Positions 57,249 to 64,000 of a stretch of 64,000 bases of DNA are shown piece by piece. Position 1 is the stretch's first letter. Each line of letters starts with the position of its first letter. Source of the DNA: an uncultured Nocardioides sp. (GTDB lineage Bacteria > Actinomycetota > Actinomycetes > Propionibacteriales > Nocardioidaceae); assembly GCA_902805885.1 (NCBI GenBank), contig CADCUM010000079.1:23598-87597 (forward strand). Reading direction: 5' to 3'. Below the pieces are notes generated by a model. It was not told where the DNA came from, ran no database searches, and saw nothing but the letters and a program-made list of their open reading frames with translations. The position numbers and the translations under genes are program-made.

Positions 57249-59027
57249 ATGACCGGCCGCCTCCTCCGCATGTCGTCCCTGTTCGTGCGCACCCTGCGTG
57301 ACGACCCGAACGACGCCGAGGTGCCCAGCCACCGGCTCCTCGTGCGCGCGGGCTACATCCGTCGCGCCGCCCCCGGCGTCTACACCTGGCTGCCGCTGGG
57401 CCTGCGGGTGCTGCGCCGCATCGAGGGGATCGTCCGCGAGGAGATGGACGCCATCGGCGCGCACGAGATGCTGTTTCCCGCTCTGCTGCCCAAGGAGCCC
57501 TACGAGGCGAGTGGCCGCTGGACCGACTACGGCGACAGCCTGTTCCGGATCCAGGACCGCAAGGGCGCCGACTACCTCCTCGGCCCCACCCACGAGGAGA
57601 TGTTCACCCTCGTCGTCAAGGACCTCTACAGCTCCTACAAGGACCTGCCGCTCTCGATCTACCAGATCCAGACCAAGTACCGCGACGAGGCGCGGCCCCG
57701 CGCGGGCGTGCTGCGCGGTCGCGAGTTCGTCATGAAGGACTCCTACTCCTTCGACGTCGACGACGCCGGGCTCGAGGCGTCGTACCAGAAGCACCGGGAC
57801 GCCTACATCCGGATCTTCGACCGCCTCGGGTTCGAGTACGTCATCGTCAAGGCGACGTCGGGCGCGATGGGTGGCTCCGCGAGCGAGGAGTTCCTGGCCA
57901 AGGCCGCCGTCGGCGAGGACACCTACGTCGCCTGCACCACCTGCGACTACGCCGCCAACGTCGAGGCGGTCGCCGTCAGGACGCCCGCTGCCGTGCCGTA
58001 CGACGACACGCCCGCGGCCCACGCCGAGGAGACGCCGGACACCCCGACGATCGACACCCTCGTCACGTTCCTCAACGACACGCACCCCCGCGAGGACCGC
58101 GAGTGGACGGCGGCCGACACGCTCAAGAACGTCCTCGTCACCCTGCGACTGCCCGACGGCACCACCGAGCCGCTGGCCATCGGCGTGCCCGGCGACCGGG
58201 ACGTCGACCTCAAGCGGCTCGGCGGGCAGCTCGAGCCCATCGAGGTCGAGCCGATGGACGAGGTCGAGATGAAGAAGCACGCCGCGCTCGTGAAGGGCTA
58301 CATCGGTCCGGCCGTGCTCGGAGAGGACTCGGAGTCCGGGATCCGCTACGTCGTCGACCCGCGTGTGGTCGAGGGCACCCGCTGGGTGACCGGCGCCAAC
58401 GTCCAGGGCTCGCACGTCATCGACCTCGTGGCCGGGCGTGACTTCACCCCCGACGGCACGATCGAGGCCGCCGAGGTGCGCGAGGGCGACGAGTGCCCGA
58501 GCTGCACCGACGGCACCCTCGTCGCGGCGCGCGGGATCGAGATGGGCCACATCTTCCAGCTCGGCCGCAAGTACGCCGACGCGCTCGGCCTCCAGGTCCT
58601 CGACGAGAACGGCAAGCTCGTCACCGTCACCATGGGCTCCTACGGCATCGGGCCCTCACGTGCCGTCGCGGCGATCGCGGAGAACACCCTCGACGAGATC
58701 GGGCTGTGCTGGCCGCGGGCCGTGGCCCCCGCCGACATCCACATCGTCGCCGCGGGCAAGGACGAGGCGATCCTCGGTGCCGCCGAGACGCTCGCGCAGG
58801 CCCTGGTCGCGCAGGGCGTCGAGGTGCTCCTCGACGACCGGGTCGGCAAGGTCAGTCCCGGCGTGAAGTTCAAGGACGCCGAGCTGATCGGCGTGCCGAC
58901 GATCGTCACCGTGGGCCGTGGCCTCGCCGAGGGCACCGTCGAGGTCCGTGACCGGGCCACCGGCGGGCGCGAGGAGATCGCCGTCGACGACGCCGCCGGC
59001 CGCCTGCTCGAGATCGTCCGGTCCTGA
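57249..59027 (+). CDS. proS: Prolyl-tRNA synthetase
   Basis: Class II synthetase of 592 residues, bacterial type with the YbaK-like editing insertion. Motif 1/2 region: [38 protein letters not shown]; motif 3: [17 protein letters not shown]. The C-terminal anticodon domain reads [26 protein letters not shown] ends 7 nt before ATG 57249 (leaderless); ATG 57270 is a possible alternative. The ORF-track start at 57057 overlaps the divergent gene. Confidence 0.97.
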   Translation: MTGRLLRMSSLFVRTLRDDPNDAEVPSHRLLVRAGYIRRAAPGVYTWLPLGLRVLRRIEGIVREEMDAIGAHEMLFPALLPKEPYEASGRWTDYGDSLFRIQDRKGADYLLGPTHEEMFTLVVKDLYSSYKDLPLSIYQIQTKYRDEARPRAGVLRGREFVMKDSYSFDVDDAGLEASYQKHRDAYIRIFDRLGFEYVIVKATSGAMGGSASEEFLAKAAVGEDTYVACTTCDYAANVEAVAVRTPAAVPYDDTPAAHAEETPDTPTIDTLVTFLNDTHPREDREWTAADTLKNVLVTLRLPDGTTEPLAIGVPGDRDVDLKRLGGQLEPIEVEPMDEVEMKKHAALVKGYIGPAVLGEDSESGIRYVVDPRVVEGTRWVTGANVQGSHVIDLVAGRDFTPDGTIEAAEVREGDECPSCTDGTLVAARGIEMGHIFQLGRKYADALGLQVLDENGKLVTVTMGSYGIGPSRAVAAIAENTLDEIGLCWPRAVAPADIHIVAAGKDEAILGAAETLAQALVAQGVEVLLDDRVGKVSPGVKFKDAELIGVPTIVTVGRGLAEGTVEVRDRATGGREEIAVDDAAGRLLEIVRS

Positions 59028-59058
59028 CGCCCGGCGCCCGCCCGACAGGTTCGCGCGC

Positions 59059-59775
59059 ATGACGATCGAGGCGGTCATCTTCGACTGGGGCGGGACGCTC
59101 ACCCGCTGGCACGACGTGGACTTCCACGCCGAGTCGGCCGCGCTCGCCCACGCCGTACGGCGGACGGAGACGGCCGAGGACGACCACCACGCCTGGGCCA
59201 CCCGGCTGCACGAGGCGGGGGGCATCGTGTGGGGGCGGAGCCGCGACCTCCAGCAGAGCGCCACCATCGCCGACCTGTTCACCGAGGCGGGGCTCGACCA
59301 CGACCCCGACCTGCTGCACGCCTACCACGACTTCTGGGAGCCGCACACCGCCACCGACCCCGAGGCGCGGCCCATGCTCGAGGAGCTGCGGGGGATGGGG
59401 CTGCGCATCGGCGTGCTGTCCAACACGATCTGGCCGCGGGAGTGGCACGTCGGGTTCTTCGAGCGCGACGGTGTCCACGACCTCATCGACGGTGACGTCT
59501 ACACCTCCGAGATCCCCTGGACGAAGCCGTCCCCGCGAGCGTTCCGAGCGGCGATGGAGGCGATCGGGGTGTCCGACCCCGGAGCCTGCGTCTACGTCGG
59601 CGACCGGCTCTTCGACGACATCCACGGTGCGCACGAGGCGGGGATGAAGGCGATCCACATCCCGCTCAGCACGATCCCGGCCTCCCAGGTCGGGCACACC
59701 GAGGGCGAGCCCGACGCCGTCGTCCACTCGCTCCTCGAGATCCCCGCCGCCGTCCGCGCGCTGGACGGTGCGTGA
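59059..59775 (+). CDS. HAD-IA family hydrolase
   Basis: Haloacid-dehalogenase-like phosphatase of 238 residues. Motif I is VIFDWGGTLTRW (nucleophile Asp), motif II IGVLSNTIWP, the Lys is in IPWTKPSPRAF, and motif IV VYVGDRLFDDIHGAHEAGM. The cap between motifs I and II is helical, as in subfamily IA phosphatases. CAGGTT ends 7 nt before ATG 59059 (probable leaderless). Substrate unknown; a sugar or nucleotide phosphate is typical. Confidence 0.9.
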   Translation: MTIEAVIFDWGGTLTRWHDVDFHAESAALAHAVRRTETAEDDHHAWATRLHEAGGIVWGRSRDLQQSATIADLFTEAGLDHDPDLLHAYHDFWEPHTATDPEARPMLEELRGMGLRIGVLSNTIWPREWHVGFFERDGVHDLIDGDVYTSEIPWTKPSPRAFRAAMEAIGVSDPGACVYVGDRLFDDIHGAHEAGMKAIHIPLSTIPASQVGHTEGEPDAVVHSLLEIPAAVRALDGA

Positions 59776-59794
59776 GCCCTGCAGGTTTGTGCGA

Positions 59795-59855
59795 TGCATG
59801 AATGTGCAGCGGGCAAACTCTTGGCGTGCCGCACCGGCGGTTGCATGATTGTGCA
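59795..59855 (+). promoter_or_regulatory. Paired 14-bp operator boxes around a promoter
   Basis: TGCATGAATGTGCA (59795-59808) and TGCATGATTGTGCA (59842-59855) are direct copies 47 bp apart, each a TGCA-N6-TGCA inverted repeat. They bracket TTGGCG-17 nt-CATGAT, a plausible promoter whose -10 lies in the second box. The form resembles actinobacterial ArgR (ARG box) sites. AGGAGGGG and GTGATG follow at 59877-59897, but no convincing gene does. Confidence 0.55.
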
Positions 59856-59914
59856 CGTGGCTCCACCACCCCCACAGGAGGGGCCACACGGGTGATGCTG
59901 ACCAACCCCAACAG

Positions 59915-59979
59915 CGGCCCGCGTCCTCACCCCTTGGGAAAGATCTCGGGACTTTCCCAAGTGTTGAGGCCGCGGGCCG
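59915..59979. terminator. Long imperfect hairpin
   Basis: Arms of 28 nt: a 10-bp inner stem (CTTGGGAAAG with CTTTCCCAAG), a 3x3 internal loop, 5 bp, one mismatch, then a 9-bp outer stem (CGGCCCGCG with CGCGGGCCG). It lies 27 nt beyond the stop of the minus-strand DUF4439 gene and can terminate transcription from either side. Confidence 0.65.
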
Positions 59980-60006
59980 TCTGGTCGTCCCGGCCGGTGG
60001 CCGGCG

Positions 60007-60429
60007 TCAGGCCAGCTCGGGAGCTCCCGGCCACGTCGCGGGCTCGCCGCCCAGCTCGAGCTGTCGCACGGCCGACCACTGCAGCGCGGCGAGCGCCCAG
60101 CGCCGGTGCTCCCCGATGGTCCGTGCGACCATCGCCGCCATCGTCTCGACCGTCGCCACCTCCAGCCCCAGGGCCGCTGCGCTGATGGCGCCGGGGCTCG
60201 TCCAGCCCGGCGGAACGTCGTAGGCCGGGGCAGCCGCGACCGGCTCGGCGCCGGCGTCGCGCAGCATCTGGCGCAGCTGGTCGCGCAGCGCCCGGTGCTG
60301 GCGGTAGCAGTCGGTGAGGGTGGCGAGCAGCACGGGCGTCGCCGCCAGTGAGGTGCGGGCGCCCAGCACGCCGTAGAGGTAGAGGCGCGCGTGCTCGGCG
60401 GCGAGGGTCTCCTGCAGGGGCGCACTCAC
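60007..60429 (-). CDS. DUF4439 ferritin-like protein
   Basis: 140-residue helical protein. [22 protein letters not shown] and LREQLRQML-like helices (here [10 protein letters not shown]) plus [20 protein letters not shown] match the actinobacterial DUF4439 ferritin-like family. Metal ligands typical of ferritins are only partly visible (E, H in AAEHARLY), so iron binding is uncertain. Its ATG overlaps the stop of the lipoprotein gene (4 nt), so the two are co-translated. Convergent with the HAD gene. Confidence 0.85.
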   Translation of the reverse strand: MSAPLQETLAAEHARLYLYGVLGARTSLAATPVLLATLTDCYRQHRALRDQLRQMLRDAGAEPVAAAPAYDVPPGWTSPGAISAAALGLEVATVETMAAMVARTIGEHRRWALAALQWSAVRQLELGGEPATWPGAPELA

Positions 60430-60953
60430 CGGCGGCCACCTGGCCTCGGCGCGGTGGCCTGCACGCCGTCCAGCGCCGCCGCGTGCTGCGCCAGCGAACC
60501 CGCCATCGCCGCCAGCACCCGGGCGAGGTCCCCGCTGGAGGCGCGCGCACAGCCCCGCTCGACCTGTCCCCGGAGCCGCTGCTCACTGCGGCGTACGGCG
60601 GCGAGCGCCGCCTGCCGCGCCGCCGGGGCGGCCCCCTCGGGCGCAGAGGGCGCAGGCGCGTCCGGCGCCGCCTCGACCAGCAGGGACCGGTGGGCGGCGT
60701 GCGCGGCGAGCAGCCCGTCCAGGTCGGGTCGCAGCCGCGGCACGGCATCGCCGGCGGCGCTCACGACGGCCTCCGCGCGGGCGATGGCCGTGACCAGGGA
60801 GCCGACCAGGACGGAGTCCTCGAGGGGCGTCGGTGTCGCCGCACCCGGCGGCGCGGGGTCGGGCGGCGGGTCGATGTCGCACCCGGCGAGGGCGGCCGGA
60901 GCGAGTGCCGCTGCGATCGCCGTACGTCGGGTCACGGCCGCGCGGGTGGTCAC
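60426..60953 (-). CDS. Lipoprotein partner of the DUF4439 protein
   Basis: 175-residue exported protein with a twin-Arg-like lipoprotein signal [17 protein letters not shown] (lipobox LAGC), then a Pro-rich linker and a helical domain ([35 protein letters not shown]). The pairing with DUF4439 suggests a cell-surface complex. On the minus strand TAGGGT (60966-60961) ends 7 nt before GTG 60953, giving a leaderless start. It is divergent from rimP. Function unknown. Confidence 0.8.
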   Translation of the reverse strand: MTTRAAVTRRTAIAAALAPAALAGCDIDPPPDPAPPGAATPTPLEDSVLVGSLVTAIARAEAVVSAAGDAVPRLRPDLDGLLAAHAAHRSLLVEAAPDAPAPSAPEGAAPAARQAALAAVRRSEQRLRGQVERGCARASSGDLARVLAAMAGSLAQHAAALDGVQATAPRPGGRR

Positions 60954-60999
60954 TCCGGCGACCCTATCCGCCGTTGCCGGCTGCGTGCGGACCAGCGGC

Positions 61000-61005
61000 T
61001 ATCGT
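61000..61005 (+). promoter_or_regulatory. -10 element of the rimP-nusA operon
   Basis: TATCGT, about 35 nt before the rimP GTG; a leader of ~29 nt with AAGGAGG follows, in contrast to the leaderless genes nearby. Confidence 0.5.
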
Positions 61006-61040
61006 GGTCGTTTCGACAACAGCACAAGGAGGTCAGACCC

Positions 61041-61541
61041 GTGAGCACCCCGCGACAGGACGCCACCCGGGACCGCATCGAGGCGGAGCTGGTCGACCCC
61101 CTGAGCGCCCTCGGCTTCGACGTCGAGGCCGTCGAGGTCACCCCCGCCGGCAAGCGCCGGGTGCTCCGCGTCGCGGTGGACAAGGACGGGGGAGTGACGC
61201 TCGACGACGTCGCCGACGCCACCCGCGAGGTCTCCCGGGTGCTCGACGAGTCCGACGTCATGGGCGAGCTCCCCTACACCCTCGAGGTCACCTCGCGCGG
61301 GGTCGACCGCCCGCTGACGCTGCCGCGGCACTGGCGCCGCAACGCGGACCGCCTCGCCAAGGTCACCCTCACGGACGGGACCACGGTCACCGGCCGGATC
61401 GGCGCGTCGACCGACGACGTCGTGACCCTCGACGTCGACGGCGCCGCCCGCGACGTGTCGTACGCCGACGTCGCGAAGGCGCTCGTGCAGGTCGAGTTCA
61501 ACCGCAGGACCCCGAGCACGACAGAGAACGAGGACGACTGA
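61041..61541 (+). CDS. rimP: Ribosome maturation factor RimP
   Basis: 30S assembly factor, 166 residues. The N-terminal domain has [20 protein letters not shown] and [19 protein letters not shown]; the C-terminal SH3-like barrel has [23 protein letters not shown] 61041 follows AAGGAGG. It overlaps nusA by one base (TGATG), in the conserved order rimP-nusA-ylxR-infB. The longer ORF-track start overlaps the minus-strand genes. Confidence 0.95.
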   Translation: MSTPRQDATRDRIEAELVDPLSALGFDVEAVEVTPAGKRRVLRVAVDKDGGVTLDDVADATREVSRVLDESDVMGELPYTLEVTSRGVDRPLTLPRHWRRNADRLAKVTLTDGTTVTGRIGASTDDVVTLDVDGAARDVSYADVAKALVQVEFNRRTPSTTENEDD

Positions 61542-62521
61542 TGGACATCGACCTGAGCATCCTGCGGATGCTGGAGCGCGAGAAGGAGATCTCCTTCGAG
61601 GTCCTCTGCGAGGCGATCGAGCAGGCCCTGCTCACCGCCTACCAGCGCACCACCGACGCCCAGCAGAGCGCCCGCGTGGAGCTCGACCGCAAGACCGGGC
61701 ACGTGACGGTCCTCGCCCGCGAGGTCGACGAGGACGGCAACCTGGTCTCCGAGTACGACGACACGCCCGAGGGGTTCGGCCGGATCGCCGCCACCACCGC
61801 GAAGCAGGTGATGCTCCAGCGCCTCCGCGACGCCGAGGACGAGATCCGCTTCGGGGAGTTCGCCGGCAAGGAGGGCGACATCATCTCCGGTGTCATCCAG
61901 CAGGGCCGCAACCCCGACGACGTCATGGTCGACCTCGGCAAGCTCGAGGCCCTCCTCCCGGTCAGCGAGCGCGTGCCGGGGGAGTCCTACCCCCACGGCG
62001 AGCGCATCAAGTGCCTGGTCGTCTCGGTCCGCAAGGGCATGCGCGGGCCGCAGATCACCCTCTCGCGCTCGCACCCCGGGCTGGTCAAGAAGCTCTTCGC
62101 GCTGGAGGTCCCCGAGATCGCCGACGGCACCGTGGAGATCGCCGCCATCGCCCGCGAGGCAGGACACCGCACCAAGATCGCCGTCCACTCCACCGTCCCG
62201 GGCGTCAACGCCAAGGGCGCGTGCATCGGCCCGATGGGTCAGCGGGTGCGCAACGTGATGAGCGAGCTGCACGGCGAGAAGATCGACATCGTCGACTGGT
62301 CCACGGACCCGGCCGAGATGGTGGCCCACGCCCTCTCGCCGGCGCGGGTCACCTCGGTGGAGATCGTCGACCTCGCCGCCCGGTCGTGCCGCGTCGTCGT
62401 CCCCGACTTCCAGCTGTCCCTGGCCATCGGCAAGGAGGGGCAGAACGCCCGACTGGCGGCTCGCCTCACCGGCTGGCGCATCGACATCCGCTCCGACGAG
62501 GCACCGGCACCGACGGACTGA
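61541..62521 (+). CDS. nusA: Transcription termination/antitermination factor NusA
   Basis: RNA-polymerase-associated factor controlling pausing and termination. The 326 residues contain the N-terminal RNAP-binding domain ([22 protein letters not shown]), an S1 domain ([22 protein letters not shown]) and two KH domains ([10 protein letters not shown]-like [35 protein letters not shown]). It lacks the C-terminal AR repeats of E. coli NusA, as usual for actinobacteria. It is convergent with the LysE gene, only 3 nt apart. Confidence 0.97.
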   Translation: MDIDLSILRMLEREKEISFEVLCEAIEQALLTAYQRTTDAQQSARVELDRKTGHVTVLAREVDEDGNLVSEYDDTPEGFGRIAATTAKQVMLQRLRDAEDEIRFGEFAGKEGDIISGVIQQGRNPDDVMVDLGKLEALLPVSERVPGESYPHGERIKCLVVSVRKGMRGPQITLSRSHPGLVKKLFALEVPEIADGTVEIAAIAREAGHRTKIAVHSTVPGVNAKGACIGPMGQRVRNVMSELHGEKIDIVDWSTDPAEMVAHALSPARVTSVEIVDLAARSCRVVVPDFQLSLAIGKEGQNARLAARLTGWRIDIRSDEAPAPTD

Positions 62522-62524
62522 GCC

Positions 62525-63163
62525 TCACTCCCGCGCGACCATCGTCACGCCGAGGGCGACCATCATCGCGCCGCCGCCGGCGGAGAGCTGGTCGAGGCGG
62601 CGGGGCTCCGCCCCGAACCACGCCCGGGCCCTGCCGGCCACGAGTGCCCACACGCTGTCGGAGGCCACGGCCAGCGCGGCGAACACGAGTCCCAGCACCA
62701 GCATCTGGAACCAGGCGTGGCCGGCTCCGGTGTCCACGAACTGGGGCAGGAACGCGGTGAAGAAGACCAGCGTCTTGGGGTTGGTGACCCCGACGGTGAA
62801 CCCGATGCGGAGTGCCCGGCCCGGTCGCGCAGCCGTCGCCCCGCGGTCCGCGGCGACCATGGCCAGCCGGGCGTCGGCCCGGTGCCGGACGGCCTGCACG
62901 CCCAGCCACACGACGTACGTCCCGCCGAGCACCTTGACCACGAGGTACGCCGTGGAGCTCGACTCGACGACGGCACCGAGCCCCAGGGCCACGCAGGCCA
63001 CCTGGGCCAGGAGCCCGAGACCGTTGCCGACGACCGAGAGCAACGCGTCGCACCGCCCGACGGTGAGCGCGCGGCCGATGGTGAACAGCAGGCTGGGGCC
63101 GGGCACCTGGATGAAGAGGAGCGAGGCGCCGAGGAACGCGAGCCAGGAGACGGCGGTGGGCAC
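62525..63163 (-). CDS. LysE/RhtB family amino-acid exporter
   Basis: Membrane exporter of 212 residues with about six helices. IQVPGPSLLFTIGRALTVGR and FTVGVTNPKTLVFFTAFLPQF are the diagnostic LysE motifs; KVLGGTYVVWLGVQAVRHR follows the third helix. On the minus strand GACACT (63175-63170) ends 6 nt before GTG 63163, so it is probably leaderless. The ORF-track starts beyond this are too long. The exported amino acid is unknown; LysE, RhtB and ArgO relatives export Lys, Thr or Arg. Confidence 0.9.
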   Translation of the reverse strand: MPTAVSWLAFLGASLLFIQVPGPSLLFTIGRALTVGRCDALLSVVGNGLGLLAQVACVALGLGAVVESSSTAYLVVKVLGGTYVVWLGVQAVRHRADARLAMVAADRGATAARPGRALRIGFTVGVTNPKTLVFFTAFLPQFVDTGAGHAWFQMLVLGLVFAALAVASDSVWALVAGRARAWFGAEPRRLDQLSAGGGAMMVALGVTMVARE

Positions 63164-63240
63164 GGCACGAGTGTCGGCCGCTCGGCACGGTGCGACAAGC
63201 CATTTCGCCCCGGGTGCTCCCAGCGAGTAGGGTGGACGCA

Positions 63241-63585
63241 GTGGCTCCCACTCCTGACAACCCCGCGCCCGGACCCGTCCGGACCTGCGTCGGATGTCGG
63301 AGCAGGGCCACAGCGAGCGAGCTGCTGCGGGTGGTCGCAGGCTCGGACGCCGAGGGCTCACCGGCCCTGGTGCCCGATCCGGACCGCCGGGCGCCGGGCC
63401 GCGGGGCGCACGTGCACCCCACGCCCCAGTGCTGGCAGCTCGCGGTGCGACGGAAGGCGTTCCCCCGGGCCCTGCGGGTCCGCGGACAGCTCTCCGGCGC
63501 ACTGGTGGAGGGGCACATCGCCTCGTCCTTCTCGCCGACCGGACCACTGCAGCACCGACCAGAAACTGGAGCACGCAGCTCATGA
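63241..63585 (+). CDS. ylxR: YlxR family RNA-binding protein
   Basis: 114-residue protein between nusA and infB. VRTCVGCRSRATASELLRVV and GRGAHVHPTPQCWQLAVRRKAF are the DUF448/YlxR motifs (CxxC plus RNA-binding surface). YlxR is reported to modulate RNase P or transcription in other bacteria. TAGGGT (63228-63233) ends 7 nt before GTG 63241, so it has its own leaderless promoter inside the nusA-infB cluster. The tail beyond residue ~85 is divergent. Confidence 0.93.
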   Translation: MAPTPDNPAPGPVRTCVGCRSRATASELLRVVAGSDAEGSPALVPDPDRRAPGRGAHVHPTPQCWQLAVRRKAFPRALRVRGQLSGALVEGHIASSFSPTGPLQHRPETGARSS

Positions 63586-63641
63586 GCACTCGATGAGTCA
63601 CTCGCGATGAGTTTGCACACCCACTAGCTGTTCCGTTTCCC

Positions 63642-63670
63642 CTCCTTCTGGGGTCACGGGCCAGAAGGAG
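63642..63670 (+). promoter_or_regulatory. Hairpin enclosing the infB Shine-Dalgarno
   Basis: CTCCTTCTGG and CCAGAAGGAG pair over 10 bp with a 9-nt loop; the right arm contains AGAAGGAG, the infB ribosome-binding site. Closed, it would block initiation at GTG 63682. Confidence 0.65.
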
Positions 63671-63681
63671 TAGTTCACACC

Positions 63682-64000
63682 GTGGCAAAAACCCGAGTCC
63701 ACGAACTCGCCAAGGAGTTCGGAGTCGAGAGCAAGTTCGTTCTCGAGAAGCTCAAGGAGATGGGGGAGTTCGTCAAGTCGGCGTCGTCGACCGTCGAGCC
63801 CCCCGTCGAGATGCGCTTCAAGAAGCAGTACGGCGACCAGCTGAAGGCCGCAGCCTCGTCGGCGCCCGCCGCCGAGTCCGCTGCCCCCGCGGCAGCCCCT
63901 GCCCCCAAGGCGCCGGCGCGGAAGGCAGCCGCCGAGGCGCCTGCCGCCCAGCCGGAGACTGTCGCTGCCCCGGCTGCCGAGACGCCCGCCGCCCCGGCGC
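63682..64000 (+). CDS. infB: Translation initiation factor IF-2, N-terminal part
   Basis: GTPase that brings fMet-tRNA to the 30S subunit. Only the first ~106 residues are in the window; it runs off the right edge and is not in the ORF track. [23 protein letters not shown] and [17 protein letters not shown] are the conserved IF2_N module, followed by the Ala/Pro-rich linker typical of actinobacterial IF-2. GTG 63682 sits 11 nt after AGAAGGAG, which lies in a hairpin. Confidence 0.95.
   Translation, partial: MAKTRVHELAKEFGVESKFVLEKLKEMGEFVKSASSTVEPPVEMRFKKQYGDQLKAAASSAPAAESAAPAAAPAPKAPARKAAAEAPAAQPETVAAPAAETPAAPA

Noticed and set aside
59802-60185. 127-codon plus-strand ORF after the paired boxes
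   Set aside because: Beyond the first dozen codons it runs through the hairpin and antisense to the DUF4439 gene with Arg/Pro/Ser-rich shadow composition. I keep the promoter but not the ORF.

Overview
The window is high-G+C actinobacterial chromosome, most like Nocardioides or a close relative in the Propionibacteriales. The evidence is the G+C-rich coding sequence with long antisense shadow ORFs, frequent GTG starts, and the gene order mutM-smc-ftsY-amt-glnK-glnD-ffh, rpsP-rimM-trmD-rplS-lepB-rnhB, comM-dprA-xerC, rpsB-tsf-pyrH-frr-cdsA, dxr-rip-ispG-proS and rimP-nusA-ylxR-infB. Species assignment is inference. I found no rRNA, tRNA, CRISPR array, transposase, integrase-bounded island or recognisable defence system. 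This is mostly core chromosome with small accessory insertions.

Layout. 1-10 kb: the end of mutM, a small coiled-coil protein, an MFS exporter, a secreted LVIVD-repeat protein, smc, a thioesterase, a methyltransferase and ftsY. 10-14 kb: a minus-strand pair (RgpF-like protein and a three-module glycosyltransferase) likely for cell-surface glycan. 14-20 kb: the nitrogen operon amt-glnK-glnD behind a GlnR-like site, then ffh. 20-27 kb: an accessory zone with a DUF5994 gene, a nearly gene-free stretch, a small NYN/PIN-like protein, a ROK regulator, an amidohydrolase, a secreted helical protein, VanW and a GNAT. 27-46 kb: translation, export, competence and envelope genes (rpsP to rlmN) and a GT4 mannosyltransferase-like gene. 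46-54 kb: LOG protein, RIO kinase, M1 peptidase, propionyl-CoA synthetase-like enzyme, dxr and a site-2 protease. 54-64 kb: ispG, GNAT, a secreted propeller-like protein, proS, a HAD hydrolase, two DUF4439-type genes, rimP, nusA, LysE exporter, ylxR and the start of infB.

How it works together: the core genes serve ribosome assembly and tRNA/rRNA modification (rpsP, khpA, rimM, trmD, rplS, rpsB, tsf, frr, rlmN, rimP, nusA, ylxR, infB), protein targeting (ffh, ftsY, lepB), chromosome handling (smc, xerC, dprA, comM, rnhB), nitrogen sensing (amt, glnK, glnD), and isoprenoid and phospholipid supply (dxr, ispG, cdsA).

The most striking signals are regulatory. About twenty genes carry a TAnnnT-like -10 element ending 6-7 nt before the start codon, which predicts widespread leaderless mRNAs and corrects several start calls. 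One such leaderless start opens an 8-codon leader ORF coupled to a downstream gene. A 39-codon ORF with a good Shine-Dalgarno overlaps the RIO kinase start. The infB ribosome-binding site sits inside a hairpin. A regulated-looking promoter with two 14-bp boxes at 59.8 kb ends in a long hairpin and drives no recognisable gene. TrmD is fused to a GNAT acetyltransferase. I did not find a convincing wholly new multi-gene system; the 59.8-kb element and the TrmD-GNAT fusion are the best candidates for something undescribed.
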